A DNA stretch of 64,000 nt from Clostridium cadaveris (GTDB lineage Bacteria; Bacillota; Clostridia; Clostridiales; Clostridiaceae). Both the position numbers and the translations under genes were made by a program. Below, piece after piece: positions 44,007 through 51,627 of this stretch. The stretch is from the NCBI RefSeq assembly GCF_020911725.1, contig NZ_CP076620.1:3113001-3177000 (forward strand), in the 5' to 3' direction. Numbering within the stretch: the stretch's first letter is position 1; each line of letters opens with the position of its first letter. The notes beneath the pieces are model-generated. The model was given only the letters and a program-made list of their open reading frames with translations. It was not told the origin of the DNA and made no database searches.

Positions 44007-44824
44007 AACTTCACCTTCTCCCCTACGGTCTTTGATTTAACCTGTCTATTTTTTATTATTCTCGTTAATATATCAGTAAGTTTATTTTTATCATAGTTTC
44101 TTGTAAGCCTTCCGTTGACAGCTAAAGAAACAACTCCTGTTTCTTCTGATACAATTATAAGTATTGCATCAGATACCTCTGACAACCCTATAGCAGCTCT
44201 ATGCCTTGTTCCAAGTTTTTTATTTATATCTGTATTTGAAGTTAGAGGAAGCACACAACCCGATGCTTCTATTCTTCCGTTTTTTATTATAGTAGCTCCG
44301 TCATGAAGTGGCGTATTTACTACGAAAATGTTCTCTAAAAGAGCTGATGAAACTATGGCATCTATTTTAGTACCGCTAGTGACTACATCTCCAAGCCCTG
44401 TATTCTGTTCTATTGCTATAAGTGCTCCTGTCTTAGTAATTGCTAAATTTTCAACAGCAGTTACAATCTCTGAAATCATCTTCTGTAATATTTTATCATC
44501 ATCTATAAAGTGTTTATCATTAAAAGCAGACCTTCCAAGATGCTCTAAAGCCCTTCTTATTTCCGGTTGAAATATGATAATTACAGATAATACTCCTATG
44601 GTAATTGTTTTTATAAGAATAGTATAAACCATTCTTAAATTTAAAAGATAACTTATAGGTATTAGTGCTACTATTAACAATAATCCTTTTAATAATTGAA
44701 CTGCTCTAGTTTCCTTCATAAGCATATAGCCTTTGTAAAAGAAGTAGGCTACAACAAGAATATCTAGAACAGATAGCATATTGATATTTTTTACAGTATT
44801 TAAAATCATTTCAAATAATTCCAT
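43973..44824 (-). CDS. cdaA: Diadenylate cyclase CdaA
   Basis: The 283-residue enzyme makes cyclic di-AMP, which controls potassium and osmotic balance and cell-wall state. It has three N-terminal membrane helices (residues about 18-85) and then the DAC domain, with LHDGATII (DGA at 175-177) and GTRHRAAIG (RHR at 207-209). I place the start at ATG 44824, which has GAGGTGG nine bases upstream. The longer frame to 44911 lacks a site. It is first in the cdaA-cdaR-flavoprotein unit. Confidence 0.95.
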   Translation of the reverse strand: MELFEMILNTVKNINMLSVLDILVVAYFFYKGYMLMKETRAVQLLKGLLLIVALIPISYLLNLRMVYTILIKTITIGVLSVIIIFQPEIRRALEHLGRSAFNDKHFIDDDKILQKMISEIVTAVENLAITKTGALIAIEQNTGLGDVVTSGTKIDAIVSSALLENIFVVNTPLHDGATIIKNGRIEASGCVLPLTSNTDINKKLGTRHRAAIGLSEVSDAILIIVSEETGVVSLAVNGRLTRNYDKNKLTDILTRIIKNRQVKSKTVGEKVKLWMLGIKSKIS

Positions 44825-45040
44825 CTTAGGAAGCCACCTCATTTCCCCTGTGAATATACTTATAATTATACACCATCCTATAGCAACATGACGACAATAT
44901 TTATAAAGCAATTATATTATTTTTCTTAAGAATTTCTTTCTATACATTTTATCCTATAAAGGTAATTTTACCTTATTCTCATTAATATATTTATATAAAC
45001 GAAACTTAAAGATTAAAAAATATGGTACGGTGGTGATTTT

Positions 45041-45997
45041 ATGAAAAAAAATATTATTTTAAACTTAGCCCTTAGTATACTTCTTATAATTTTAGTTGTT
45101 ACACTTTTCCCTATGGTAAATAAAAACAAGATTCCTAAAGAGCTTTCATCTTTATCTGAATTGGTTGATGATATAAACCTATCAAACAAATATGTTTTTG
45201 ATGTAGTTGAGGATGATTTAAGCAACCCCGAAATATCATTAAGGATACCATCAGCTATTGATGATTTGAATTCTATTCAAGAAAAAATCTCTTCTATAGA
45301 TGTGCCTGAAAAATATTCAGACATAGTTTCAAGTCTATCTAGTGGAATAAAATCCAACATATTATTTTATAGGCAGTTCTCAGCTATTTTAAACAATCTC
45401 AAGGGAAAAGATTTAGAAGAAAGTCAAAATAATCTTAAGAACTACCAAGAGTCAGCCTGCGAATCGTACAACAATATATCTCCTTTTAAAATTTATTTTT
45501 TTAATGGTGATAACAAGAAACTTTCTGCATTATATTCATCAATAGATACTCTAAGAATTTCTAATAGAGATACTCAATTGAATGAAGAAAAAAACAAAAC
45601 ATTTATATTATCATTTGAAAGAATCATAACTGAGTTTTCTTCTATAAATAAAGACTTTTCGCCTTACATAGAAAAATGGCAAAAAAACACCTGTAGCTAT
45701 GATTCACTTATAGATGACATAGAGAAATGTCAAAATTCGCTAGATACTTTATCAGGAAAGATTTACGCATTGGCTATCCCTAACGAAGCCACTGCTTCTT
45801 ATGAAGACTTCAAGCAAGTGATTGCTGCTTACAGAGATTATCTAAATGCTGTGCAGCTTGATTTGTCAAAATCTACTTTAAACTCTAAGGATGAAAATTT
45901 TTTTGAAAATAGTGAAAGTAAAAGAGAATCAGTTAATACTTGTATAGAAAAATTTAAAACAACTTTAAAAAAGTATAAAGATAATTTAAGCCTATAA
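45041..45997 (+). CDS. Membrane-anchored helical protein of unknown function
   Basis: A 318-residue protein with one N-terminal membrane helix (LALSILLIILVVTLFPMV, about 9-26). The remainder is strongly helical and charged, with likely coiled coils, presumably outside the membrane. I do not recognise the family. It is divergent from cdaA and followed 72 bp later by a cell wall hydrolase gene, so an envelope-related role is possible. GGTGG lies upstream of the ATG. Confidence 0.7.
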   Translation: MKKNIILNLALSILLIILVVTLFPMVNKNKIPKELSSLSELVDDINLSNKYVFDVVEDDLSNPEISLRIPSAIDDLNSIQEKISSIDVPEKYSDIVSSLSSGIKSNILFYRQFSAILNNLKGKDLEESQNNLKNYQESACESYNNISPFKIYFFNGDNKKLSALYSSIDTLRISNRDTQLNEEKNKTFILSFERIITEFSSINKDFSPYIEKWQKNTCSYDSLIDDIEKCQNSLDTLSGKIYALAIPNEATASYEDFKQVIAAYRDYLNAVQLDLSKSTLNSKDENFFENSESKRESVNTCIEKFKTTLKKYKDNLSL

Positions 45998-46069
45998 AAG
46001 AAAAAATGTATTATTATAAAAATTATTGGGTATAATACCACTATGAAAATTTTAACAAGGAGGATGTAT

Positions 46070-46648
46070 ATGAAAAAATACACCGTGATTGTTTTAAGTT
46101 TTCTATTGGTAGTTGCTATCATCCCTTATAATGTGGCATATGCTTACAAAATAGGTGACTCACCAGAATTAATTGAAGGTTCTTATACAGTCACATCAAA
46201 TGATGATAGTTCAAATCTCTATAGGGAACAACAAGATGTTGTTCAAGTTTTTAATAACGAAGCGGGAAAAATTTATTTAACAAATAACGACATATATTTG
46301 ATGTCCCAAATAGTTTACGCGGAAAGCAAAGGAGAACCTTATGATGGAAAAGTAGCTGTTGCTTCAGTTATATTAAATCGTACTTTGAATTCTGGATTTC
46401 CTAAGACTGTTGAGGGAGTTATAACACAAAAGAATGCATTTTCATGCGTTAGAGATGGTAAAATTTCCGTAACCCCTGACGATGACTGCAAAAAAGCAGT
46501 AATGGATGCTATAAAGGGAGTTGACCCTACCGATAGAGCCGTATTTTTCTACAACCCGAAAACTGCTACATCCCAATGGATGAAGAATGTTGAAAAGGTT
46601 AGTACGAAAACTATAGGTAATCATGTATTCTTTAAGTCAAAAAAATAA
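46070..46648 (+). CDS. SleB-type cell wall hydrolase
   Basis: A 192-residue secreted protein. The start is ATG 46070, with AAGGAGG six bases upstream. The signal peptide covers about the first 25 residues (MKKYTVIVLSFLLVVAIIPY) and a linker follows. The hydrolase_2 domain starts at DIYLMSQIVYAESKGEPYDG, whose glutamate is the likely catalytic acid, and goes on to AVASVILNRTLNSGFP and AVFFYNPKTATSQWM. Such lytic enzymes cut peptidoglycan, often spore cortex. There is no SPOR or LysM domain. Confidence 0.88.
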   Translation: MKKYTVIVLSFLLVVAIIPYNVAYAYKIGDSPELIEGSYTVTSNDDSSNLYREQQDVVQVFNNEAGKIYLTNNDIYLMSQIVYAESKGEPYDGKVAVASVILNRTLNSGFPKTVEGVITQKNAFSCVRDGKISVTPDDDCKKAVMDAIKGVDPTDRAVFFYNPKTATSQWMKNVEKVSTKTIGNHVFFKSKK

Positions 46649-46675
46649 TGTGCATCACTGCACATTATTTTTTAT
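46640..46675. terminator. Bidirectional terminator
   Basis: AATAATGTGCA and TGCACATTATT pair around TCAC, with A-rich sequence before and T-rich sequence after. It serves the cell wall hydrolase (plus) and the thioredoxin reductase gene (minus), which converge here. Confidence 0.88.
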
Positions 46676-47525
46676 TGTTTAAATAGCTCACTGCATTAAG
46701 TGCAGCTACTAATCCTTCACCTGAGGATTTTATATATTGATATGGCTTTCCTGTACAATCTCCTGCTGCAAAGCATCCTTTTAGATTTGTAGCCATCTGC
46801 CTATCAACTTCTACATGTCCATCAGTTATCTTTAAACCTGGCATAAGCTGATCTGGTGATATACTATCCTTTAGGACGAAAACTCCATCTACTTCTAAAG
46901 TAGTGTTTGAAAGTTTAAGACTTCTTACCATATCGTTGCCTATAATCTCTACTGGATTCTCTCTCACTACTATTATATCTTCTCTAAGATTCTCTATATC
47001 CTTATACATAGGTATATAATAGACTGTTTCTGCTAATTCCTTTACAAAGTTAGCTTCTTCTTCTTCCTTTTTATTATGAGCAATAATTGCTACTTTCTTT
47101 CCTTTGTATAAAGGAGCATCACATGTAGCACAATATCCTACACCTTTCCCAAGGAATTCTTCTTCACCTTTTAAAGCCTTACCATACTCCATTCCTGTAG
47201 CAAGAATAACAGACTTCGCTTCATACATCTTTTCATTTACCATAAGAGCAAAATAATCTCCCATAGCATAAATAGCATTTATTCTCTCTGGAGTTATAGA
47301 TATATCCATTGAATCTATATGTTTTTTAAAGGCTTCTTTAAGTTCTTCACCTTTTATGCCTGGAATACCAAGGTAATTATTTATCTTTGGCGCTTTACTT
47401 ACCTTGTTACTTAGATTTTCATTTCCAAATAGAATTATATTTTTGTTTCTTATCTTGCAATTGATAGCTGCAGATAATCCAGCTGGACCACTGCCTACAA
47501 TGGCAACGTCATATCTTTCGCTCAT
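46665..47525 (-). CDS. trxB: Thioredoxin reductase-like flavoprotein, probably ferredoxin-dependent (FFTR)
   Basis: The 286-residue protein has FAD motif GSGPAGLSAA (11-20), the second FAD motif near 260 (CFAAGDCTG), and the redox pair CATC at 132-135. The segment where normal reductases bind NADPH, with GGGDSA and HRR, instead reads VAIIAHNKKEEEEANFV. Neither motif is present. This fits the clostridial ferredoxin-dependent flavin thioredoxin reductases, which take electrons from reduced ferredoxin. It lies 15 bp after trxA in the same operon. Length is short for NADPH-type enzymes (about 310). Confidence 0.85.
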   Translation of the reverse strand: MSERYDVAIVGSGPAGLSAAINCKIRNKNIILFGNENLSNKVSKAPKINNYLGIPGIKGEELKEAFKKHIDSMDISITPERINAIYAMGDYFALMVNEKMYEAKSVILATGMEYGKALKGEEEFLGKGVGYCATCDAPLYKGKKVAIIAHNKKEEEEANFVKELAETVYYIPMYKDIENLREDIIVVRENPVEIIGNDMVRSLKLSNTTLEVDGVFVLKDSISPDQLMPGLKITDGHVEVDRQMATNLKGCFAAGDCTGKPYQYIKSSGEGLVAALNAVSYLNNKK

Positions 47526-47540
47526 ATTATCACCTTATTC

Positions 47541-47846
47541 TTAAATGTGTTTCTTAACTAATTGAACTAATTCTTCTTTTGGTCTAAATCCTACAGCCTT
47601 ATCAACTAAGTTTCCATTTTTAAATACCATAACTGTTGGTATGCTTGCAACACTGAATTGTTGAGGTATCTGTATATTTTCATCTACATTAAGTTTGCAG
47701 AACTTAACTTCTCCTAATTCTGCTGCTACATCCTCTAATACTGGTCCAAGCATCTTACAAGGTCCACACCATGGAGCCCAAAAATCTACAACTGCTATTC
47801 CTTCTGCTATTTCACTATTAAAATTTTCATCTTTTATCTCTAACAT
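47541..47846 (-). CDS. trxA: Thioredoxin
   Basis: The 101-residue protein has the WCGPC active site (Cys27 and Cys30) and the cis-proline region ASIPTVMVF. It is of normal length. AAAGGAG precedes the ATG. It is first in the trxA-trxB operon, behind a promoter at 47895-47923 and a palindrome at 47866-47882 that lies between the promoter and the ribosome binding site. It would receive electrons from the adjacent reductase. Confidence 0.96.
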   Translation of the reverse strand: MLEIKDENFNSEIAEGIAVVDFWAPWCGPCKMLGPVLEDVAAELGEVKFCKLNVDENIQIPQQFSVASIPTVMVFKNGNLVDKAVGFRPKEELVQLVKKHI

Positions 47847-47865
47847 AATTATTATCTCCTTTCAT

Positions 47866-47882
47866 ATACCCCTAAGGGGTAT
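47866..47882. promoter_or_regulatory. CsoR/CstR-like operator palindrome before trxA
   Basis: ATACCCC and GGGGTAT are perfect seven-base arms around TAA. This is the operator type of CsoR, CstR and related repressors, which respond to copper or persulfide. It lies just downstream of the predicted start site of trxA, where a repressor would block elongation or initiation. The cognate repressor is not in the window. Confidence 0.6.
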
Positions 47883-47894
47883 CTCTATATTTAT

Positions 47895-47923
47895 ATATTA
47901 ATACATAAATTTAAAATCGTCAA
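47895..47923 (-). promoter_or_regulatory. Promoter of trxA-trxB
   Basis: On the minus strand TTGACG (47918-47923), a 17-bp spacer and TAATAT (47895-47900) form a good sigma-A promoter. It lies directly after the iadA stop codon. Transcription would start near 47888. Confidence 0.7.
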
Positions 47924-47925
47924 TA

Positions 47926-49098
47926 CTATTCTTCAAATGTTCCTTTAACTAAAATCTCATTATCTCTTATCATCCATTTTCCTTTTGCTATAACACTGTT
48001 TATTGAAAGATCCTCTTTCTTCACCAATACTAGGTCAGCATCTTTTCCTTGACTGATTCTTCCTTTAGCATTAAGTTTTAATGTATCAGCTACATTTGAA
48101 GTTATAACTCTTATAGCTGTTTCCATTGGTATTCCATCCTCTAAAACAGCATCTTTTACTTCTCCATAAAGAGTGCTTACTGAACCTATGCCTAAGCCTA
48201 TAAATTTTCTGTTTTCATCAAATCTTGGAAGGCTTCCTTGACCATCTGAGGAAAACATGATATTGCTTATATCAACACCAGCTTCTAGCAGCTCCTTTAA
48301 AGCTGTACTTGCTTTTATAGATTCATCTTCTGCTGATGTATCAGAACTTGTAGTAAGATCTACATATCCTCCATTTTTCCCATAAGTTATAGCATCTTTG
48401 AACAAATCATGATTTCTATTGCAGTGAGTTGGTACTATAACATGCTTTGGTATTTCTGTCTCTTCTATAAGTTTTGATAAATATCCAAACTTCCTCTTTC
48501 CATCTCCTAGGTGTACATGAACAACACCTGCTTTATGAGCAAGTATTCCAGCTACACTGGCTTCTGCTGCAAGAGCAGCAAAGCTTTCATATGTAGGTTG
48601 TGATGATCTATGATCCGATAACGCAATTTCACCTACGCCTATAATTTTAGGAATTATCATTATATCCTCTTTTACTGATTTTGTAACACTTTCTACTGGT
48701 ATTCCATAGGAACCCGTATAGCTGTAAGTTGTTATTCCATCTTCTTCTAATGCATACGCCTTTGCAAGAAGAGTTTTCATATCTCTACATATTCCGTCTG
48801 TTCCAAGACATCCTACTACAGTAGTTATTCCAGCCTTAGTTAAGGTTGAAAGCTTTATTTCTGGAGTTCTTGTATTGAACCCACCTTCTCCACCTCCACC
48901 TATTAAATGGACATGAGCATCAATAAATCCCGGAAGAGCTATAAGACCTTCACCATCTACTTCTTCGATATCTAAAAAATTTACAGGTATTTTAATATCG
49001 TCAAATATCCCTTCTATTTTGTCATTTATAAGCACTATTGTTTTTTTTCCTAAATACTCTGGTACATAAATTTCTATATTTTTAATTATCGTTATCAC
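47926..49098 (-). CDS. iadA: Isoaspartyl dipeptidase
   Basis: The 390-residue metal-dependent amidohydrolase removes beta-aspartyl (isoaspartyl) residues from dipeptides during protein turnover. LPGFIDAHVHLIGGGGEGG gives the HxH metal site, then TKAGITTVVGCLGTDG, the metal/carbamate region, and the later catalytic Asp in MFSSDGQGSLP. The C-terminus GKDADLVLVKKEDL is typical of amidohydrolases. GAGGAG precedes the start at 49098. It stands alone, upstream of trxA in the same direction. Confidence 0.93.
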   Translation of the reverse strand: MITIIKNIEIYVPEYLGKKTIVLINDKIEGIFDDIKIPVNFLDIEEVDGEGLIALPGFIDAHVHLIGGGGEGGFNTRTPEIKLSTLTKAGITTVVGCLGTDGICRDMKTLLAKAYALEEDGITTYSYTGSYGIPVESVTKSVKEDIMIIPKIIGVGEIALSDHRSSQPTYESFAALAAEASVAGILAHKAGVVHVHLGDGKRKFGYLSKLIEETEIPKHVIVPTHCNRNHDLFKDAITYGKNGGYVDLTTSSDTSAEDESIKASTALKELLEAGVDISNIMFSSDGQGSLPRFDENRKFIGLGIGSVSTLYGEVKDAVLEDGIPMETAIRVITSNVADTLKLNAKGRISQGKDADLVLVKKEDLSINSVIAKGKWMIRDNEILVKGTFEE

Positions 49099-49204
49099 AG
49101 TTCTCCTCCTCTCTTTTCTTAGGTTGTTTATTTATTATAGATATTATTCTTTAAGTTGTTTCTATAATCCTTTCAATTTATGTTTCTATATCTTAAGATT
49201 GTTT

Positions 49205-49534
49205 TTATATGTAACATCTTCCTATTATAAAAATCGGTATTGAATTTCCTTCCTTGGTATATTTCTTAGATATTTTCCCAAGCTCTTTTATAAGAAGTTT
49301 TGCTTCTTTATTTTTCTTATCCATGTTTAGTACTTCTTTATAGTATTTCCTTGCTAGATCATATTTCCCTAAAGCGAAATAACACTTCCCTATTAAAATC
49401 TTAACTTCAATTTTTTCAATTGATTTTTCTCCACATTCATAAAGCAACATTATCAACGCATCTTTTATTTTCATATCTTTATATAGTTTTTCTGCCTCAT
49501 CATAATGTCCATCAATATATGCGTAACTCTCCAT
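49205..49534 (-). CDS. Small TPR protein
   Basis: A 109-residue protein with about two tetratricopeptide repeats, DEAEKLYKDMKIKDALIMLL and ALGKYDLARKYYKEVLNMDK. It has a basic C-terminal tail. It starts at ATG 49534, with GGAGGAG ten bases upstream. The longer frame from 49567 has no site. It lies downstream of the ECF sigma/anti-sigma pair but behind a terminator, so it is probably separately transcribed. Its binding partner is unknown. Confidence 0.7.
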   Translation of the reverse strand: MESYAYIDGHYDEAEKLYKDMKIKDALIMLLYECGEKSIEKIEVKILIGKCYFALGKYDLARKYYKEVLNMDKKNKEAKLLIKELGKISKKYTKEGNSIPIFIIGRCYI

Positions 49535-49577
49535 AATATACACACTCCTCCAATTAATAAAATACACATCTTGACAT

Positions 49578-49605
49578 AAAAAGAAAGAGGTTTTACCCTC
49601 TTTTC
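49578..49605 (-). terminator. Terminator after the anti-sigma gene
   Basis: The minus strand has AAAGAGG and CCTCTTT around GTAAAA, followed by CTTTTTAT. Confidence 0.8.
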
Positions 49606-49682
49606 ATATAAAGTCAATCCTCAAAATTCACATACATATTGTACCATTTATGCATTTATCTTTCAATCATTTACTTAAAGAA

Positions 49683-50861
49683 TCATTCGACACCCAATCC
49701 TTTAAGAAATGTCTTTTCGTATTTGTTTTCTAACATTACTCTCTTTATATATCTTTTCCTATTGCCATCATCTTTAACACATAAAAAGTCTATTAAAAAT
49801 TCCCTCTTTCCTTCTTCTTCATTACCTATTTTATATATTTTATTTAAATATATATCAGAATCCATATATTTTTTATTAATTTTAGCTCCTTCTAGAATAC
49901 CACTTATAGACTCATAATCATCATTTTTTATAGCTTCAATTATTTTGTTTAAATATATTCTTACTTCATTATTTTCATCTGTTGTCACATCTTTAAAATC
50001 TACATATTCCACACCTTTTCCTATTTGCCTTCCAGTTTCATCTACACTTGTTGTATCTATTCTTATTTGATTGTGATTTATTGTAAATTCCCTGAATACA
50101 TCATTACTTGTTTCCGTTCCATATATGATGTCAAAGCTTAAATTCTCAAGATTCAACACTATAAGTTTATTCCCTCCCTGAAGTTTACTATCTTTATCGC
50201 TTAAAAGAATCATTATATTATTATCTTCCATCCACTTAAATTCATAAATCTTAATATCAGAGTTATTCTTACTTTTAAAAGTCAATTTATAGCTCTTCTT
50301 TATATTGTTATCTGTAAAAAATATGAATGGTTTCATATCGGTCTGATCTTCATCATTATATATAGCCATAGTATATCTACTATCCTTAGAATTATTCCAT
50401 GATAACCCTTTTAGCTCGTCACTTATAGATATTTCTTCTGAGGTAATATCAAAAGTAATTTTTGACATACTTTCATCATGTTTAAGAGGCACTATTTCTG
50501 ATGATGTACTAAAGAGATTTTTTATAAAAGGAGCTAAAATCAGCATACCTATAATCATAGCAACTATGGCTCCATATGATTTAAAGCTTTTACAAAATTT
50601 ATAGTATAGTTTGTTGCCATTCTTGTTAGAGTATTTGTTTCTATCTATGGATTCCAATACTGAATTTCTAGTGCTGTCAAATTCAATATAAGTATTGTCA
50701 AAAGCTCTCTTAAAAGTGTCATCCATTGCTTTTTCTTCTTCAAAAACTTCCCTGCATTTCATGCACTGTTCTTTGTGCATATCCATGGACTTTTCCATAT
50801 CTCTGGATAAATCACCTTCCATATATTCATACATATGATCTCTAAAAGTTTTACACTTCAC
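49683..50861 (-). CDS. Zinc-finger anti-sigma factor
   Basis: A 392-residue membrane protein. Residues 1-45 form a zf-HC2 anti-sigma domain with CKTFRDHMYEYMEG and HKEQCMKCREVF (HxxxCxxC). A single membrane helix follows at about 95-115 (YGAIVAMIIGMLILAPFI), and then a 270-residue extracellular domain of unknown type. It starts at GTG 50861, with GGAGGTG inside the end of the sigma gene, so the two are coupled. It should hold the partner sigma factor inactive until a signal reaches the outer domain. Confidence 0.87.
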   Translation of the reverse strand: MKCKTFRDHMYEYMEGDLSRDMEKSMDMHKEQCMKCREVFEEEKAMDDTFKRAFDNTYIEFDSTRNSVLESIDRNKYSNKNGNKLYYKFCKSFKSYGAIVAMIIGMLILAPFIKNLFSTSSEIVPLKHDESMSKITFDITSEEISISDELKGLSWNNSKDSRYTMAIYNDEDQTDMKPFIFFTDNNIKKSYKLTFKSKNNSDIKIYEFKWMEDNNIMILLSDKDSKLQGGNKLIVLNLENLSFDIIYGTETSNDVFREFTINHNQIRIDTTSVDETGRQIGKGVEYVDFKDVTTDENNEVRIYLNKIIEAIKNDDYESISGILEGAKINKKYMDSDIYLNKIYKIGNEEEGKREFLIDFLCVKDDGNRKRYIKRVMLENKYEKTFLKGLGVE

Positions 50862-50864
50862 AAA

Positions 50865-51419
50865 CTACACCTCCTTTTCTCTTTGTTCCCTTTCATAATG
50901 TTTTTTGAAACTGTCTCTTATTTTATAATATCGTCTTTTTACTGCTCCTTCTGTCATGCCCATAACCTCTCCTATATCTACGAAAGTTGTTCCACTGGAA
51001 TATTTTAAAGTTATAATTTGTCTGTCTATATCTCCAAGCTTACCTATGAAATCTCTTATTATAAGCTTAGCTTCCCTTATTTCCATAGCTTCTTCTGGAC
51101 CTGGATTCTTATCATAAATATAAGTTATGTCCTCAATATTAGCCTCATAAACTCTCTTATATTTCCTTATATAATCTATACATTTATTTCTAGCTATCTT
51201 TAAAAGCCAATTTTTAAATTTATATTTTTTATCATACATATACAGCTTGTTGTATACTATAATAAATACTTCCTGAGTCACATCTTGAGCTGCTTCTCTA
51301 TCATTTATCATATTATAAGCAAATGAAAAAACCATATGCTCATATTTGTTCATAAGTATAGAAAAACTATCTACATTTCCTTTTAGCACTTCCTTTATGA
51401 GTTTTAAGTCCTCATCCAA
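50865..51419 (-). CDS. ECF-type RNA polymerase sigma factor
   Basis: The 184-residue sigma factor has region 2 (ERD-like FAYNMINDREAAQDVTQEVF, then NWLLKIARNKCIDYIRK). Region 4 (DRQIITLKYSSGTTFVDIGE and GMTEGAVKRRYYKIRDSFKK) follows. It starts at TTG 51419 after a GGGGGAAGAGGA site. The anti-sigma gene follows by three bases. The upstream region has GGTTAC-N16-CGTATA, which fits an ECF promoter and suggests autoregulation. The regulon is unknown. Confidence 0.92.
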   Translation of the reverse strand: MDEDLKLIKEVLKGNVDSFSILMNKYEHMVFSFAYNMINDREAAQDVTQEVFIIVYNKLYMYDKKYKFKNWLLKIARNKCIDYIRKYKRVYEANIEDITYIYDKNPGPEEAMEIREAKLIIRDFIGKLGDIDRQIITLKYSSGTTFVDIGEVMGMTEGAVKRRYYKIRDSFKKHYEREQREKEV

Positions 51420-51454
51420 ATCCTCTTCCCCCTTATCCTAACCTCTCATTAATA

Positions 51455-51482
51455 TATACGAAATTTTTCCCATATTGTAACC
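51455..51482 (-). promoter_or_regulatory. Candidate ECF-type promoter
   Basis: On the minus strand GGTTAC (51477-51482), 16 bases and CGTATA (51455-51460) resemble ECF promoters with an AAC-like -35 and a CGTA -10. It would give a 35-nt leader for the sigma gene. Confidence 0.45.
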
Positions 51483-51556
51483 TTAAATTTTAATTTTATC
51501 TTATTAATATTATACAAGCTGTTTAATTTTATTTGTAACAATTTCCATTAAAAATC

Positions 51557-51595
51557 AAAAAAATATACTGCAAAGCTAATTGCTTTACAGTATAT
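51557..51595 (-). terminator. Terminator of ptsI
   Basis: The minus strand has ATATACTGTAAAGC and GCTTTGCAGTATAT around AATTA, followed by seven T. Confidence 0.92.
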
Positions 51596-51627
51596 CTATA
51601 TGGACTAACGTCTAAATATCAAATAAG

